A stretch of DNA of 64,000 nt, taken from positions 310,001 to 374,000 of the forward strand of contig NZ_CANLGU010000002.1 of assembly GCF_947490405.1 (NCBI RefSeq), written 5' to 3'. Each line of letters starts with the position of its first letter. The stretch's first letter is position 1. Shown piece by piece: positions 24,780-33,576 of the stretch. The notes under the pieces are model-generated. The model did no database searches. It was not told the DNA's origin and saw only the letters and a program-made list of their open reading frames with translations. The translations under genes were made by a program, and so were the position numbers. The DNA comes from an uncultured Algibacter sp. GTDB lineage: Bacteria; Bacteroidota; Bacteroidia; Flavobacteriales; Flavobacteriaceae.

Positions 24780-26047
24780 TGTTTTTTAAATTAAAAGCGG
24801 GAGCTCTACAATTTGCAATGTTTATTGTGGTGGTAATTGCATTATTGTTATCTGCTTTTATTATTCTTATACATACCTACAACACGTTTAAAGTTCAGAC
24901 GAGCCATACTATAGAAACTATAAGTAATGCTGATAAAGGCATTTTATATGCATTAAAAAACGACTTACAATTAAACGATACTATTCTTGTTGAATTACAA
25001 GATGAGGATTATAAAACATTAAAAGTGCACCGTGATTTTTGGGGTGTTTTTGAAAAAGTGGTGTCAGTTTCAAGTATAAAGAATAAAAGCTTTAAAAAAA
25101 TGGGTTTGATTGGAGCAAGTCAACCTGAAAAGTATAGAATAGCATTGTATTTAGAAAACCATAATAAGCCTTTAGTGGTTGTTGGTAATACAAGAATTGT
25201 AGGTGTTACATATATACCAAAGCGAGGTGTACGGACTGGAAATATATCTGGACATGCTTATTATGGTCAGCATCTAATTTATGGCAAACAAAGATTGAGT
25301 AATAATTTACCAATATTAAATTCTTCAGTATTAAAAAGTGTTGAAAATATTGGTCAAAAATTTATAAGTGTTGATGCCACTCAATTTATTGATTTACAAG
25401 TAGTAAAAAGCTTTAAAAATTCATTTTATAAGCCTTTAAAAATATTTTATAATTCGTTTGATATAAGATTAACTGGTGTAAAATTAACTGGAAACATTGT
25501 TGTTCAGTCAAAAACAAAAATTACTGTTGATGCTTCATCTAAATTAAAGGATGTTATTTTAATTGCTCCAGAAATAGAACTTAAAAATGGGGTGGAAGGC
25601 AATTTTCAAATTTTTGCAACTAAGGAAATTATTGTTAGTAGTCATTGTAAATTAGATTATCCTTCAGCAATTGTATTGAATGAAAGTAATAACATTTCTC
25701 AAGCTTCAATAAATAATCAGCATAATACACCATCACTAAAAATCAATTCTGGCTCTAAGATAAGTGGTTGTGTTGTGTATTTGGGGAAAACAAAAAATTA
25801 TAAAGCGCAAGTGCTAATTGATGATAAAGCAACTATTGTTGGGGAGGTGTATTGTAACCAAAACCTCGAATTATTGGGTAAGGTTTATGGTAGTTTGTTT
25901 ACCTCGGGTTTTGTAGCTAATCAATCAGGGTCAGCTTATCAAAATCATATTTATAATGGAACAATAAATATTAATAAGTTGCCAGAGGAGTATATAGGGT
26001 TAGAATTCGAAAATTCAAAAAAAGGTATTGCTAAATGGTTATATTAA
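24776..26047 (+). CDS. Large pseudopilin-like protein
   Basis: 423 residues. N-terminal LKAG followed by ALQFAMFIVVVIALLLSAFIILI has the placing of a prepilin leader and helix, but position +5 is Ala rather than the usual Glu; GspK-type tip pseudopilins also lack this Glu. The rest is beta-rich; from about residue 225 it shows repetitive short strands (KITVDASSKLKDVILIAPEIEL, GEVYCNQNLELLGKVYGSL) like bactofilin or right-handed beta-helix folds. It starts with ATG inside ATGA and overlaps the next gene by 13 bp. A tip or minor pseudopilin role is inferred from the operon. Confidence 0.55.
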   Translation: MMFFKLKAGALQFAMFIVVVIALLLSAFIILIHTYNTFKVQTSHTIETISNADKGILYALKNDLQLNDTILVELQDEDYKTLKVHRDFWGVFEKVVSVSSIKNKSFKKMGLIGASQPEKYRIALYLENHNKPLVVVGNTRIVGVTYIPKRGVRTGNISGHAYYGQHLIYGKQRLSNNLPILNSSVLKSVENIGQKFISVDATQFIDLQVVKSFKNSFYKPLKIFYNSFDIRLTGVKLTGNIVVQSKTKITVDASSKLKDVILIAPEIELKNGVEGNFQIFATKEIIVSSHCKLDYPSAIVLNESNNISQASINNQHNTPSLKINSGSKISGCVVYLGKTKNYKAQVLIDDKATIVGEVYCNQNLELLGKVYGSLFTSGFVANQSGSAYQNHIYNGTININKLPEEYIGLEFENSKKGIAKWLY

Positions 26048-26367
26048 AAAAAATAAAAGCCTCAACACTTATGGAAACATTAGTAGCCACAGTATTAATT
26101 GTTGTGGTGTTTATGGTAGCGAGTATGATATTAAACAACTTGTTTTCAAATACTACTAAAAAAAACACAAGAAACATTAATGCGCATTTAAATGAACTAG
26201 AGTATTTATTTAAAAATGATAAACTCACTTTACCCTATTATGATGGTTTTAATACCTGGGAAGTAAGTCTAAAAAAAATAAAAGAAAATGATCAAAGCAT
26301 AGTAATAACTGAAGCTATAAATACCATAACGAATAAAATTATTACCAAAGAAACTATTGAAGAATAA
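26035..26367 (+). CDS. Prepilin-like protein
   Basis: 110 residues. Leader MVILKKIKA, then STLMETLVATVLIVVVFMVASMIL: class III prepilin signal with Glu at +5 and a hydrophobic helix, cut by a prepilin peptidase. Position +1 is Ser rather than Phe, an uncommon but tolerated choice. The globular part is short. Minor pseudopilin (GspI-like position in the operon: between the large and the next pseudopilin) is a reasonable guess. Overlaps both neighbours (13 and 11 bp). Confidence 0.7.
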   Translation: MVILKKIKASTLMETLVATVLIVVVFMVASMILNNLFSNTTKKNTRNINAHLNELEYLFKNDKLTLPYYDGFNTWEVSLKKIKENDQSIVITEAINTITNKIITKETIEE

Positions 26368-26821
26368 CGCTAAAATAAGTGCTTTTACATTAAGTGAAAT
26401 GGTGGTGGTTATTATTTTAACTAGCCTTGTAGTAGGGATTGCTTTTTCTGTTTTGTCTTTGGTTCAAAAAAACATGTTTAGCATCAAACAAAATTTTAAT
26501 AATAATACCGAGCTTAGTAAGTTAGAACAAGCGTTATGGATAGATTTTAATTCCTACTCAAGGATTACATACAATGCCATTGAGGATGAGTTGATTTTTA
26601 TTTCTGAATTAGATTCTACTTCATACAGATTTACTAATAATTATATAATTAAGGAGAGTGATACGTTAAGTATACAATTAAAAGATAAGTTGTTTTTTTT
26701 GAATGGGGACAAAACTGAAAATGATGAATTAGATGCCATTAAACTTGAAACTCAAAAAACTTTTCAAAGGCAGCAGATTTTTGTTTATAAAGTTAATGAT
26801 GCCAATTTATACATGAATTAA
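26357..26821 (+). CDS. Prepilin-like protein (pseudopilin)
   Basis: 154 residues from TTG at 26357, overlapping the previous stop by 11 bp. The cleavage site is textbook: KISA then FTLSEMVVVIILTSLVVGIAFSVL, with Phe at +1 and Glu at +5. The globular domain after residue 50 is GspJ/PilW-like in length only. With TTG as start, the leader is 9 residues; no other start preserves it. It ends with TAATG, so GspF translation is coupled. Confidence 0.75.
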   Translation: MKNNAKISAFTLSEMVVVIILTSLVVGIAFSVLSLVQKNMFSIKQNFNNNTELSKLEQALWIDFNSYSRITYNAIEDELIFISELDSTSYRFTNNYIIKESDTLSIQLKDKLFFLNGDKTENDELDAIKLETQKTFQRQQIFVYKVNDANLYMN

Positions 26822-27960
26822 TGGGGTTTCAGTTAAATAAAATATCGCAGTCCGTTTCTAAAATAAAAAAGGAGGAGCCTTATGAGGGTCTATCTTTTTT
26901 AAAAAAAGAAATTACGTTATTCAATAATGTTTTTTCTAATAAAATTAAAGAAGATTTTTATATAGAACTAAGTGTTTTGTTAAAAGCAGGCGTATCATTA
27001 AAATCCGCTTTAGAGCTTATTGAGAAATCACAAAAGAAAAAACCAAATAAAGATATATTAAATACCATATCTAGAGATATTGTTTCAGGACAAACTTTAT
27101 CCGACGCTTTAAAATCACATAAACAATTCACTAATTACGAGTTTCATTCTATAAAAATTGGGGAAGAAACGGGTACAATTGCTCAGGTGGTTGAACAATT
27201 AGGAAGTTTCTTTACTAGAAAGAATGAACAAAGAAGCAACTTAATTAGTGCATTAACATATCCCGTTATTATATTAAGCACAGCAGTTCTTGTGGTGGTA
27301 TTTATGCTAAACTATGTTGTGCCCATGTTTCAGGATATTTTTAAGCAACAAGGTGTAGATTTGCCAACAATAACAAAGCTTATAATTAAGGTGTCTGAGT
27401 TTATGAAAGCTTATGGAGGTATATTTCTGTTGGTGTTCTTAGGGTTAATACTATCAAAATCATTTTTAAATAAAAGCGAAAAATTCAAGAAACTAAAAGA
27501 TATATTTATTATAAGAATACCGTTTGTTGGCAATTTTGTTAAAACGGTTTATTTATCTCAATTTACGCAAGCAGTTTCGTTATTAACAGCCTCAAAAGTA
27601 CCTGTTGTTAGTAGTATTCAATTAGTAAAACAGATGATAAATTTTTATCCTTTACAATATGCTCTTGAAACTGTTGAACAACATGTATTAAAAGGAGAAT
27701 CATTGAGTGACAGTTTAAGTGAGCATAAATTGTTTGATGATAAGATGATTGCTCTTGTAAAAGTTGCAGAAGAAACGAATCAAACTGAATACATTTTTGA
27801 AAGACTTAATATGCAGTATAATATTCAAGTACAGCAGCAATCAAAAACGCTTTCTACACTTATGGAGCCCTTTATTATTTTAATTGTTGGTGTTTTAGTT
27901 GGTGTGATTTTAATTGCTATGTATTTGCCAATGTTTAAATTGAGTAGTGTTATGGGGTAA
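26821..27960 (+). CDS. gspF: Type II secretion/type IV pilus platform protein GspF
   Basis: 379 residues with two T2SSF domains (about 40-165 and 240-365), each ending in membrane segments: the PVIILSTAVLVVVFMLNYVVPMF region and the FIILIVGVLVGVILIAMYLPMF region. Conserved LLKAGVSLKSALELIE and VAEETNQTEYIFERL blocks and the third helix at about 193-210 are as in GspF. It anchors the assembly ATPase at the inner membrane. The operon ends here without GspE or GspD; those must be encoded elsewhere if the machine works. Confidence 0.9.
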   Translation: MGFQLNKISQSVSKIKKEEPYEGLSFLKKEITLFNNVFSNKIKEDFYIELSVLLKAGVSLKSALELIEKSQKKKPNKDILNTISRDIVSGQTLSDALKSHKQFTNYEFHSIKIGEETGTIAQVVEQLGSFFTRKNEQRSNLISALTYPVIILSTAVLVVVFMLNYVVPMFQDIFKQQGVDLPTITKLIIKVSEFMKAYGGIFLLVFLGLILSKSFLNKSEKFKKLKDIFIIRIPFVGNFVKTVYLSQFTQAVSLLTASKVPVVSSIQLVKQMINFYPLQYALETVEQHVLKGESLSDSLSEHKLFDDKMIALVKVAEETNQTEYIFERLNMQYNIQVQQQSKTLSTLMEPFIILIVGVLVGVILIAMYLPMFKLSSVMG

Positions 27961-28060
27961 GATTTAAAGGCTCCATTTTGAAAAAAATTAAGTTTGAACC
28001 GAAGATGTCAATCCAATACGTATTAAAATTTCTAATACTAATATTGATTTACAAGTGAAT

Positions 28061-28096
28061 AAAAAAGGGACAAATCAAAAAATAATGATTTGTCCC
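28061..28096 (-). terminator. Terminator of the tRNA-Leu gene
   Basis: GGGACAAATCA (28067-28077) and TGATTTGTCCC (28086-28096) form a perfect 11-bp stem; on the minus strand a T run (28061-28066) follows. It lies 7 bp past the tRNA end. Confidence 0.8.
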
Positions 28097-28102
28097 ATGT
28101 TG

Positions 28103-28184
28103 TACTCAAGGTGGGAATCGAACCCACACTTCCGAAGAAACTGGATTTTGAATCCAGCGCGTCTACCAATTCCGCCACTTGAGC
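28103..28184 (-). tRNA. tRNA-Leu, anticodon CAA
   Basis: 82 nt. Acceptor arm GCTCAAG/CTTGAGT (one G-T), D-loop AATTGGTAGACGC, anticodon loop TTCAAAA between CTGGA and TCCAG stems giving CAA, a long variable arm (TTTCTTCGGAAGT) as in class II tRNAs, T-loop GTTCGATTC, discriminator A. CCA is not encoded. Reads TTG leucine codons. A TATTTTTG -7 element (28197-28204, minus) lies just upstream. Confidence 0.95.
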
Positions 28185-28196
28185 AATTTTGGACTG

Positions 28197-28204
28197 CAAA
28201 AATA
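28197..28204 (-). promoter_or_regulatory. -7 element of tRNA-Leu
   Basis: TATTTTTG on the minus strand, ending 13 bp before the tRNA 5' end. A matching -33 TTG was not found. Confidence 0.5.
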
Positions 28205-28269
28205 TAGTTTTTTTCTATATTGTACTATAAAATACTGTGCAATATACTTTTTAGGTAGAAATAAATGTC

Positions 28270-28277
28270 TAAATTTG
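28270..28277 (+). promoter_or_regulatory. -7 element of prs
   Basis: TAAATTTG, a perfect TAnnTTTG, 54 bp before the prs ATG at 28332. AAAAAAAGGAG at 28288-28297 in the leader is purine-rich but too far upstream to be a ribosome site. Confidence 0.55.
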
Positions 28278-28331
28278 CACCTCGTTAAAAAAAGGAGTCT
28301 TTATAAAGACAATAAAAACAACTAGTTAACC

Positions 28332-29273
28332 ATGGGTGTTGTAAAAACTGAAGCTAAAATTTTTGCTTGTACACAAAGTACAGTATTGGGTGAGAAAATT
28401 GCTAAAGCTTTTGGAGCAGAATTAGGTAAGGTTATCACATCAACTTACAGTGATGGAGAATTTCAACCGTCTTATGAAGAATCTATCCGTGGAACTAGAA
28501 TTTTTATTATTGGATCAACGCATCCAGAACCAAGAAATTTAATGGAAATGTTATTGATGATTGATGCAGCTAAACGTGCATCTGCTAGACATATTACAGC
28601 TGTTATGCCATATTTTGGTTGGGCAAGACAAGACAGGAAAGACAAGCCTCGTGTGCCAATAGCCGCTAAATTAGTAGCTAAAATGCTAGAAGCAGCTGGG
28701 GCAACAAGGATTATAACCATGGATTTGCATGCAGACCAAATTCAAGGATTTTTTGAAAAGCCAGTTGATCATCTATACGCGTCTATAATATTTTTGCCAT
28801 ACCTAAAAAGTTTAAACTTGCCTAACTTAACCATAGCTTCACCAGATATGGGAGGTTCTAAAAGAGCTTATGCATATTCAAAAGCTTTAGAGAGCGATGT
28901 TGTAATTTGTTACAAACAACGCGCAAAAGCTAACGTTATATCTCATATGGAATTAATTGGTGATGTAACTGGGAAGAATGTAGTTTTAGTGGATGATATG
29001 GTTGATACTGCAGGGACTTTAACAAAAGCCGCAGATTTAATGATGGAGAGAGGAGCATTAAGTGTTAGGGCAATATGTACACACCCTATATTATCTGGAA
29101 CTGCATATGAAAGAATAAAAAACTCTAAACTGGAAGAATTAATAACAACAGATTCTATTCCGATAAAAGAGCAAAACGAAAAAATTAGAGTATTAAGTTG
29201 TGCTGATTTATTCGCAGAAGTTATGGATAAAGTTCATCATAATAGATCAATCAGTTCTAAATTCGTGATGTAA
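28332..29273 (+). CDS. prs: Ribose-phosphate pyrophosphokinase
   Basis: 313 residues, usual length. Makes PRPP from ribose 5-phosphate and ATP, feeding nucleotide, histidine and NAD synthesis in the cytosol. Seen motifs: SDGEFQPSYEESIRG, the flexible-loop ATP region MPYFGWARQDRKDKPR, the TMDLHADQIQGFF segment with the metal-binding His, and the PRPP loop VVLVDDMVDTAGTLTKAA. Next to rplY (45 bp downstream), the prs-rplY order common in Bacteroidota and other phyla; both are likely read from the promoter at 28270. Confidence 0.97.
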   Translation: MGVVKTEAKIFACTQSTVLGEKIAKAFGAELGKVITSTYSDGEFQPSYEESIRGTRIFIIGSTHPEPRNLMEMLLMIDAAKRASARHITAVMPYFGWARQDRKDKPRVPIAAKLVAKMLEAAGATRIITMDLHADQIQGFFEKPVDHLYASIIFLPYLKSLNLPNLTIASPDMGGSKRAYAYSKALESDVVICYKQRAKANVISHMELIGDVTGKNVVLVDDMVDTAGTLTKAADLMMERGALSVRAICTHPILSGTAYERIKNSKLEELITTDSIPIKEQNEKIRVLSCADLFAEVMDKVHHNRSISSKFVM

Positions 29274-29317
29274 ATCACATTAAAAAAAGAGTATTAATCA
29301 AATTATATAAATAGAAA

Positions 29318-29989
29318 ATGAAATCAATTACAATCAACGGATCTCAAAGAGAAAGCGTAGGCAAGAAAGCAACAAAAGCCTTACGTAATGCTGGTCAGGT
29401 TCCTTGCGTATTATACGGAGGAGACAAACCTGTGCATTTCTCTGCACCAGAATTGGCTTTCTCAAAACTTGTATACACGCCTAATGCGCATACAGTTGTG
29501 ATTGAGCTAGAAAATGGAGAAACTTTAAACGCAGTACTCCAAGACATTCAATTTCACCCAGTAACAGATAGAATTCTACACGTAGATTTTTACCAATTAT
29601 TTGAGGATAAAGAAATTGCACTTAACATTCCTGTACAACTTGTTGGTAATTCAAAAGGTGTTAAAAACGGTGGTGTTTTAAGAAGAAATAACAGAAAACT
29701 ACGTATTAAAGCACTTCCTGTTAACTTACCAGATTTTATAGAGATAGATATTACACCTCTTAAAATTGGTGATAAGGTTGCAGTTGGTGAATTACCAAGT
29801 GAAAACTACACTTTCTTACATTCAGATAATACGGTTGTATGTCAAATTAAAACTTCTAGAGTCGCAGTTGAAGACGAAGAGGAAGAAGAAGAAGGCGCAG
29901 AAGCAGCTGAAGGGGCAGAAGCACCAGCAGCTGAAGGGGCAGAAGCACCAGCAGCTGAAGGGGCAGAAGCACCAGCAGCACAAGAATAA
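29318..29989 (+). CDS. rplY: 50S ribosomal protein L25/Ctc
   Basis: 223 residues. N-terminal L25 domain (about 1-92: [25 protein letters not shown]) that binds 5S rRNA, then the Ctc/TL5 beta domain (about 95-185; [31 protein letters not shown]). After a run of glutamates comes an acidic, Ala/Pro-rich tail made of near-identical 8-residue units AEGAEAPA encoded by three perfect 24-bp DNA repeats. Such low-complexity tails on L25 vary between flavobacteria. Follows prs in the same transcript and is ended by a strong hairpin. Confidence 0.95.
   Translation: MKSITINGSQRESVGKKATKALRNAGQVPCVLYGGDKPVHFSAPELAFSKLVYTPNAHTVVIELENGETLNAVLQDIQFHPVTDRILHVDFYQLFEDKEIALNIPVQLVGNSKGVKNGGVLRRNNRKLRIKALPVNLPDFIEIDITPLKIGDKVAVGELPSENYTFLHSDNTVVCQIKTSRVAVEDEEEEEEGAEAAEGAEAPAAEGAEAPAAEGAEAPAAQE
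29906..29977 (+). repeat. Three perfect 24-bp tandem repeats inside rplY
   Basis: Units at 29906, 29930 and 29954, each starting GCTGAAGGGGCAGAAGCACC and ending AGCA; each encodes AEGAEAPA. Identity is complete, so copy number may change by slippage. A diverged fourth copy precedes them. Confidence 0.9.
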
Positions 29990-30017
29990 ATATTATTCTA
30001 CAGTATTAAATGTCAAT

Positions 30018-30050
30018 AAAAAAAGCATTCTGAATCAGAATGCTTTTTTT
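30018..30050 (+). terminator. Terminator after rplY
   Basis: GCATTCTGA/TCAGAATGC stem between A and T runs; symmetric, so it may also block transcription from the opposite side. Confidence 0.85.
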
Positions 30051-30104
30051 ATTAGTGATATTTTATTTTTAGTAATATAAAGGTTATGTTTTATAGACTA
30101 AATA

Positions 30105-30554
30105 TCAATTTAAATTACGCTTAATAATAAAAAAACGTTTCAATAAATCACTGGCTTTATCTTGCAAAACTCCACCTTTTATATTTGTTTTAGGGTGTAG
30201 CTTAGTCTTTAAATTAATACATCCACGTTGCTCGTCTCTGGCTCCATAAACGATATTTGAGATTTGACTCCAATACAACGCACCAGCACACATTTGACAA
30301 GGCTCTAGAGTTACATATAGTGTACAGTTTTTAAGGTATTTACCTCCCAAAAAACTGGAGGCAGCAGTAATAGCTTGCATCTCTGCATGAGCGGTAACAT
30401 CATTCAAGGTTTCTGTTAAATTATGTCCTCGAGCAATAATTTTGTTATCAATGGTAATCACAGCACCTACTGGAATTTCTCCTTTTTCAAAAGCTATTTC
30501 AGCTTCCAAAAGGGCTTTTTTCATAAAATAGATATGATCAAAAGGTTCTATCAT
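30105..30554 (-). CDS. tadA: tRNA-specific adenosine deaminase
   Basis: 149 residues. Deaminates A34 to inosine in tRNA-Arg(ACG). Zinc-dependent deaminase motifs: HAE at 56-58 (proton shuttle Glu58) and PCQMC with Cys86 and Cys89. VGAVITIDNKIIARGHN and GARDEQRGC are typical of TadA rather than guanine or cytosine deaminases. Standard length. Stands alone between two terminators on the minus strand. Confidence 0.9.
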   Translation of the reverse strand: MIEPFDHIYFMKKALLEAEIAFEKGEIPVGAVITIDNKIIARGHNLTETLNDVTAHAEMQAITAASSFLGGKYLKNCTLYVTLEPCQMCAGALYWSQISNIVYGARDEQRGCINLKTKLHPKTNIKGGVLQDKASDLLKRFFIIKRNLN

Positions 30555-30564
30555 AGTTACAAAA

Positions 30565-30600
30565 ATAAAAAAAGACGAATGTTTAATTCGCCTTTTTTAA
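30565..30600 (-). terminator. Terminator after the M36 protease gene
   Basis: On the minus strand AAGGCGAAT...ATTCGTCTT followed by a T run, 21 bp past the protease stop and just before tadA. One mismatch in a 9-bp stem. Confidence 0.7.
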
Positions 30601-30620
30601 TATGTTATAAAAACATAAGT

Positions 30621-33362
30621 CTATTTAATTACTATCTTTTCATTGGTGTCTATGTAATCTCCTTTAATATTTAATATATAGAGACCACTTTGTACAGCAG
30701 ATACATCCATATCTACTTCACCTATTAACGAAGTTTTGAGAGTTTTTACTTCTCTTCCGTTAATATCAACCAATGTTAGAGTAACGTCTCCTAAATCTTT
30801 TTTAGCTTTAAGCGTAATTAGACTAGATGTTGGATTAGGGAAAATACTATAATCGTTAGTATTAAATTTTGCAGCACTTAATGTTGTACAATTTGCTAAT
30901 GAAGGGTCTGAAGGGTCAGGCATTGTAAAATCTTCTGTCTGATCCACCCTCAATAGAGGACTACCTTGGTTTGCATTTAAGCCTAGGCCTCTAGCGGCAA
31001 ATACTTCCCATATCATACATTGATCTTCTCCTCCTGTTAAGGCTATATCAGCGGCTAAAATAGCATCTCTACCATCAACGAAACCAGGGTTACATGGCTG
31101 TAGTTTAAGACCGTCCATAACTATCTGCATAATCTTATTATTACCTCCAGTTCCATAATATAAATCTGGATCAAATCCATATTTTTCAATGTACTTCCAT
31201 GTAAGATCCCACAGCATTGTACACCAAACTGATCCAACACCATGTGGCGCACTGATGTTAGCAGTATCATTTGTTGTATTGTAAGTCATCGGATTAACAT
31301 TTGTATCTGGATTATAAGGAAATGGTCGAATACCTGACCCATTTGTGGGTTGACTTGAAACAAATGTACCAACAGTTCTACTATCTGAAGCTGAGTCACT
31401 TGATTTCATTGTTAACATTAATCCAAACCAATCAGACCATCCTTCACCCATCACCTCAGTATTTGTTGAAGGAACACAGCGACCTTCACTATCTCTCTCA
31501 GTACAATTTAAAACACAATCAGAAGCAAAGGCTCCTCCTGTTAGTCTGTTAGAAATACCGTGTCCATATTCATGAGCAATTACAAGATTATCATAATCTC
31601 CATCAAGAAGAATTCCTGGATTGTTAACTATGGTAGCATTAACTGTTTCAGCATTGTTTATAGCAGATATTATAGCTTCACCATCAGTAAAATTTATGAA
31701 TATAGAAGGTATTGTGAAAACGGGATTTGTTACACCATACATATTTACATATTCAACATAATTTGGGTCATTATCTGGGTTGTTATGATTTGCAACTATT
31801 ACGGCTATGGCTCCAGCATTTTGAGCATTTTGGATTTTATCAGTAAAAGGGCAAGTACCTCTTCTAATTATAGCTATCTTTCCAGCAACAGAGGCTCCAT
31901 TTGTTAAAGCATTACAGCCTTCCTCTCCTGCAGTAGTTCCATCATCCACAAGAACAACATCACCGGTAATAGGCGTCTCATTGGGGCGTGTTATGTTACC
32001 AGTACCGTTATCTCCCTCTCCATTAGATGGTAAAACAGCTAAATAACCTCCAGCTAGTGACGTATTGTTTATTGTTAAAAGCGGAACCGTATTGGGTGTG
32101 TTCCATAAAAACATTTGCATTCTTGGGCTATTTGCATCTGGAGGTGTACCAAAATTTGCATTATTTAAACTACTCCCATCTTGGGCATCAGCATTAACTG
32201 GATCGCCTGCTGTTCTAGGAGATGATTTACCATAATTGTTTTGTTGAAAATTACCTGATGCTTCGTCAAATCCATATTGATACCAAATATCATGCATGAT
32301 GTTATTCATGTAAAACAAATTTGTTATGGCGGCTTCTCTACTAACTGCAGGCTCTGCATTAAGATCTAAACTAAAATTAAAATCTAAACTAGCAGTTCCA
32401 TCAGGTGAAAACCCTTCGCCGTTATTACCATCATCATCTAACTGTGCTACAACATTATTACCTCTTGTTGTCGTATATTCTGCTCCTACAGCACCATTAT
32501 CATCATGCCATCCAAAGGGTGAAGCAATATCATCAGCTGGTTCAGAAACCACTTGTCTACTACCATGATTGGGGCTTTCTACAGGTATTGGGAAAACGGT
32601 ATATTCAGATCCATCAGCAACTAAAAAATTATTAGTTTTAAATAAATCGATGGTCGGTTTTTGTAATGATTTAGTATTGTGATTAACTCCATGACTTGTA
32701 TGATCTCCTTTAAAATTACAGCTTACAATCCAATCATTTATGTTTAAAATTTCTCCTGTTACTGCATCAACTCTAATACTCCACCAGTGTTTACTGTCTA
32801 GTGTATAAATACTCAAATCCCAAGATAATCTTAAAGATTCGTCTTGTAATTGGAAATAGACTAGTTCTAGAGGGATATCTTCTTGAGAAATAGCTCCTTT
32901 AGAAAAAAATGTTTTTTCTTCAAGTTGATTAATAAGTTTAACATTACCTGTATCCCCTAATTTAAAATATGATGCAGCTTTCTGAATAGCTTGTTCTTTA
33001 GTTAGAGAAGGAGTTGAAGTGTTAATTTTTGATTCAATATTTGATTTGAATTTATCAGCATAATGAAAAACCTTATTGTTTTTAATACCAACAACTGAGA
33101 TTGAATTAAAAATCTTTATTCCTTTAAATCTCTGGTTTAAGTATACATTAGCAATACCTGTTTTCTCAGAAAATAGTTCTTTGTTAACGTAAATATCTGA
33201 TAAATCGGAATTTGATACTTTTGATGCATTCTCACTACTGTTTAGATAGCTTGTAATTATTCCAGCGTATTTTGACTTGCTTAGTTCGCTTTGAGCTTTA
33301 GCTGAAAAAGTAAAGACAAGTAAAAAAACGACTATTACAATTTTTTTGTAATTTCTTTCCAT
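30621..33362 (-). CDS. Secreted M36 (fungalysin-type) metalloprotease with T9SS tail
   Basis: 913 residues. Signal peptide (IVVFLLVFTFSAKA), FTP/PepSY-like propeptide (about 25-210), M36 catalytic domain with the zinc motif HEYGH at 597-601 (His597, Glu598, His601), and an inserted PA domain (about 440-540: ITGDVVLVDDGTTAGEEGC, IAIIRRGTCPFTDK, AGAIAVIVANH). The last 75 residues (FPNPTSSLITLKAKKDL... to VIK) are a type A sorting domain for type IX secretion. An exported protease that digests extracellular protein, processed by removal of propeptide and tail. Own promoter upstream; single-gene unit. Confidence 0.93.
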   Translation of the reverse strand: MERNYKKIVIVVFLLVFTFSAKAQSELSKSKYAGIITSYLNSSENASKVSNSDLSDIYVNKELFSEKTGIANVYLNQRFKGIKIFNSISVVGIKNNKVFHYADKFKSNIESKINTSTPSLTKEQAIQKAASYFKLGDTGNVKLINQLEEKTFFSKGAISQEDIPLELVYFQLQDESLRLSWDLSIYTLDSKHWWSIRVDAVTGEILNINDWIVSCNFKGDHTSHGVNHNTKSLQKPTIDLFKTNNFLVADGSEYTVFPIPVESPNHGSRQVVSEPADDIASPFGWHDDNGAVGAEYTTTRGNNVVAQLDDDGNNGEGFSPDGTASLDFNFSLDLNAEPAVSREAAITNLFYMNNIMHDIWYQYGFDEASGNFQQNNYGKSSPRTAGDPVNADAQDGSSLNNANFGTPPDANSPRMQMFLWNTPNTVPLLTINNTSLAGGYLAVLPSNGEGDNGTGNITRPNETPITGDVVLVDDGTTAGEEGCNALTNGASVAGKIAIIRRGTCPFTDKIQNAQNAGAIAVIVANHNNPDNDPNYVEYVNMYGVTNPVFTIPSIFINFTDGEAIISAINNAETVNATIVNNPGILLDGDYDNLVIAHEYGHGISNRLTGGAFASDCVLNCTERDSEGRCVPSTNTEVMGEGWSDWFGLMLTMKSSDSASDSRTVGTFVSSQPTNGSGIRPFPYNPDTNVNPMTYNTTNDTANISAPHGVGSVWCTMLWDLTWKYIEKYGFDPDLYYGTGGNNKIMQIVMDGLKLQPCNPGFVDGRDAILAADIALTGGEDQCMIWEVFAARGLGLNANQGSPLLRVDQTEDFTMPDPSDPSLANCTTLSAAKFNTNDYSIFPNPTSSLITLKAKKDLGDVTLTLVDINGREVKTLKTSLIGEVDMDVSAVQSGLYILNIKGDYIDTNEKIVIK

Positions 33363-33385
33363 ATTATTTTTTTGAATTAGTCGAT

Positions 33386-33417
33386 CAAATATAATTATAT
33401 TATCGCAAATAATGCAA
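33386..33417 (-). promoter_or_regulatory. Promoter of the M36 protease gene
   Basis: Minus-strand TTG (33415-33417) and TATATTTG (33386-33393) with a 21-bp spacer: complete -33/-7 promoter. Start near 33380, leader about 20 nt. Confidence 0.65.
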
Positions 33418-33564
33418 CAGAACTTGTTAATTGATGATTATTCGTCAATTTAATCGACAAAAAACATGTGTTTATCCTTGATATTTTTATGAGTTTTTAA
33501 AAATCTTTTATCCTGCAAACATACTTAGCATAGATTAAACAGTTTTTAGCCTAATAAATTCTCG

Positions 33565-33572
33565 TATTTTTG
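33565..33572 (+). promoter_or_regulatory. -7 element overlapping the start of dxs
   Basis: TATTTTTG ends only 4 bp before the GTG at 33577, so a transcript from it would be nearly or fully leaderless. No -33 TTG at the usual distance. Confidence 0.45.
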
Positions 33573-33576
33573 TTGA

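Noticed and set aside
28103-28184. tRNA-Leu as attachment site of the island
   Set aside because: No copy of its 3' end was seen near the island, 8 kb away, and an intact operon lies between.
29766-30080. Second frame at the end of rplY
   Set aside because: Its lysine/glutamine repeats are the 24-bp units read out of frame.
31301-32635. Plus-strand open frames inside the M36 protease gene
   Set aside because: They lie opposite a well-supported gene with HEYGH, PA and T9SS domains and have no recognisable content.
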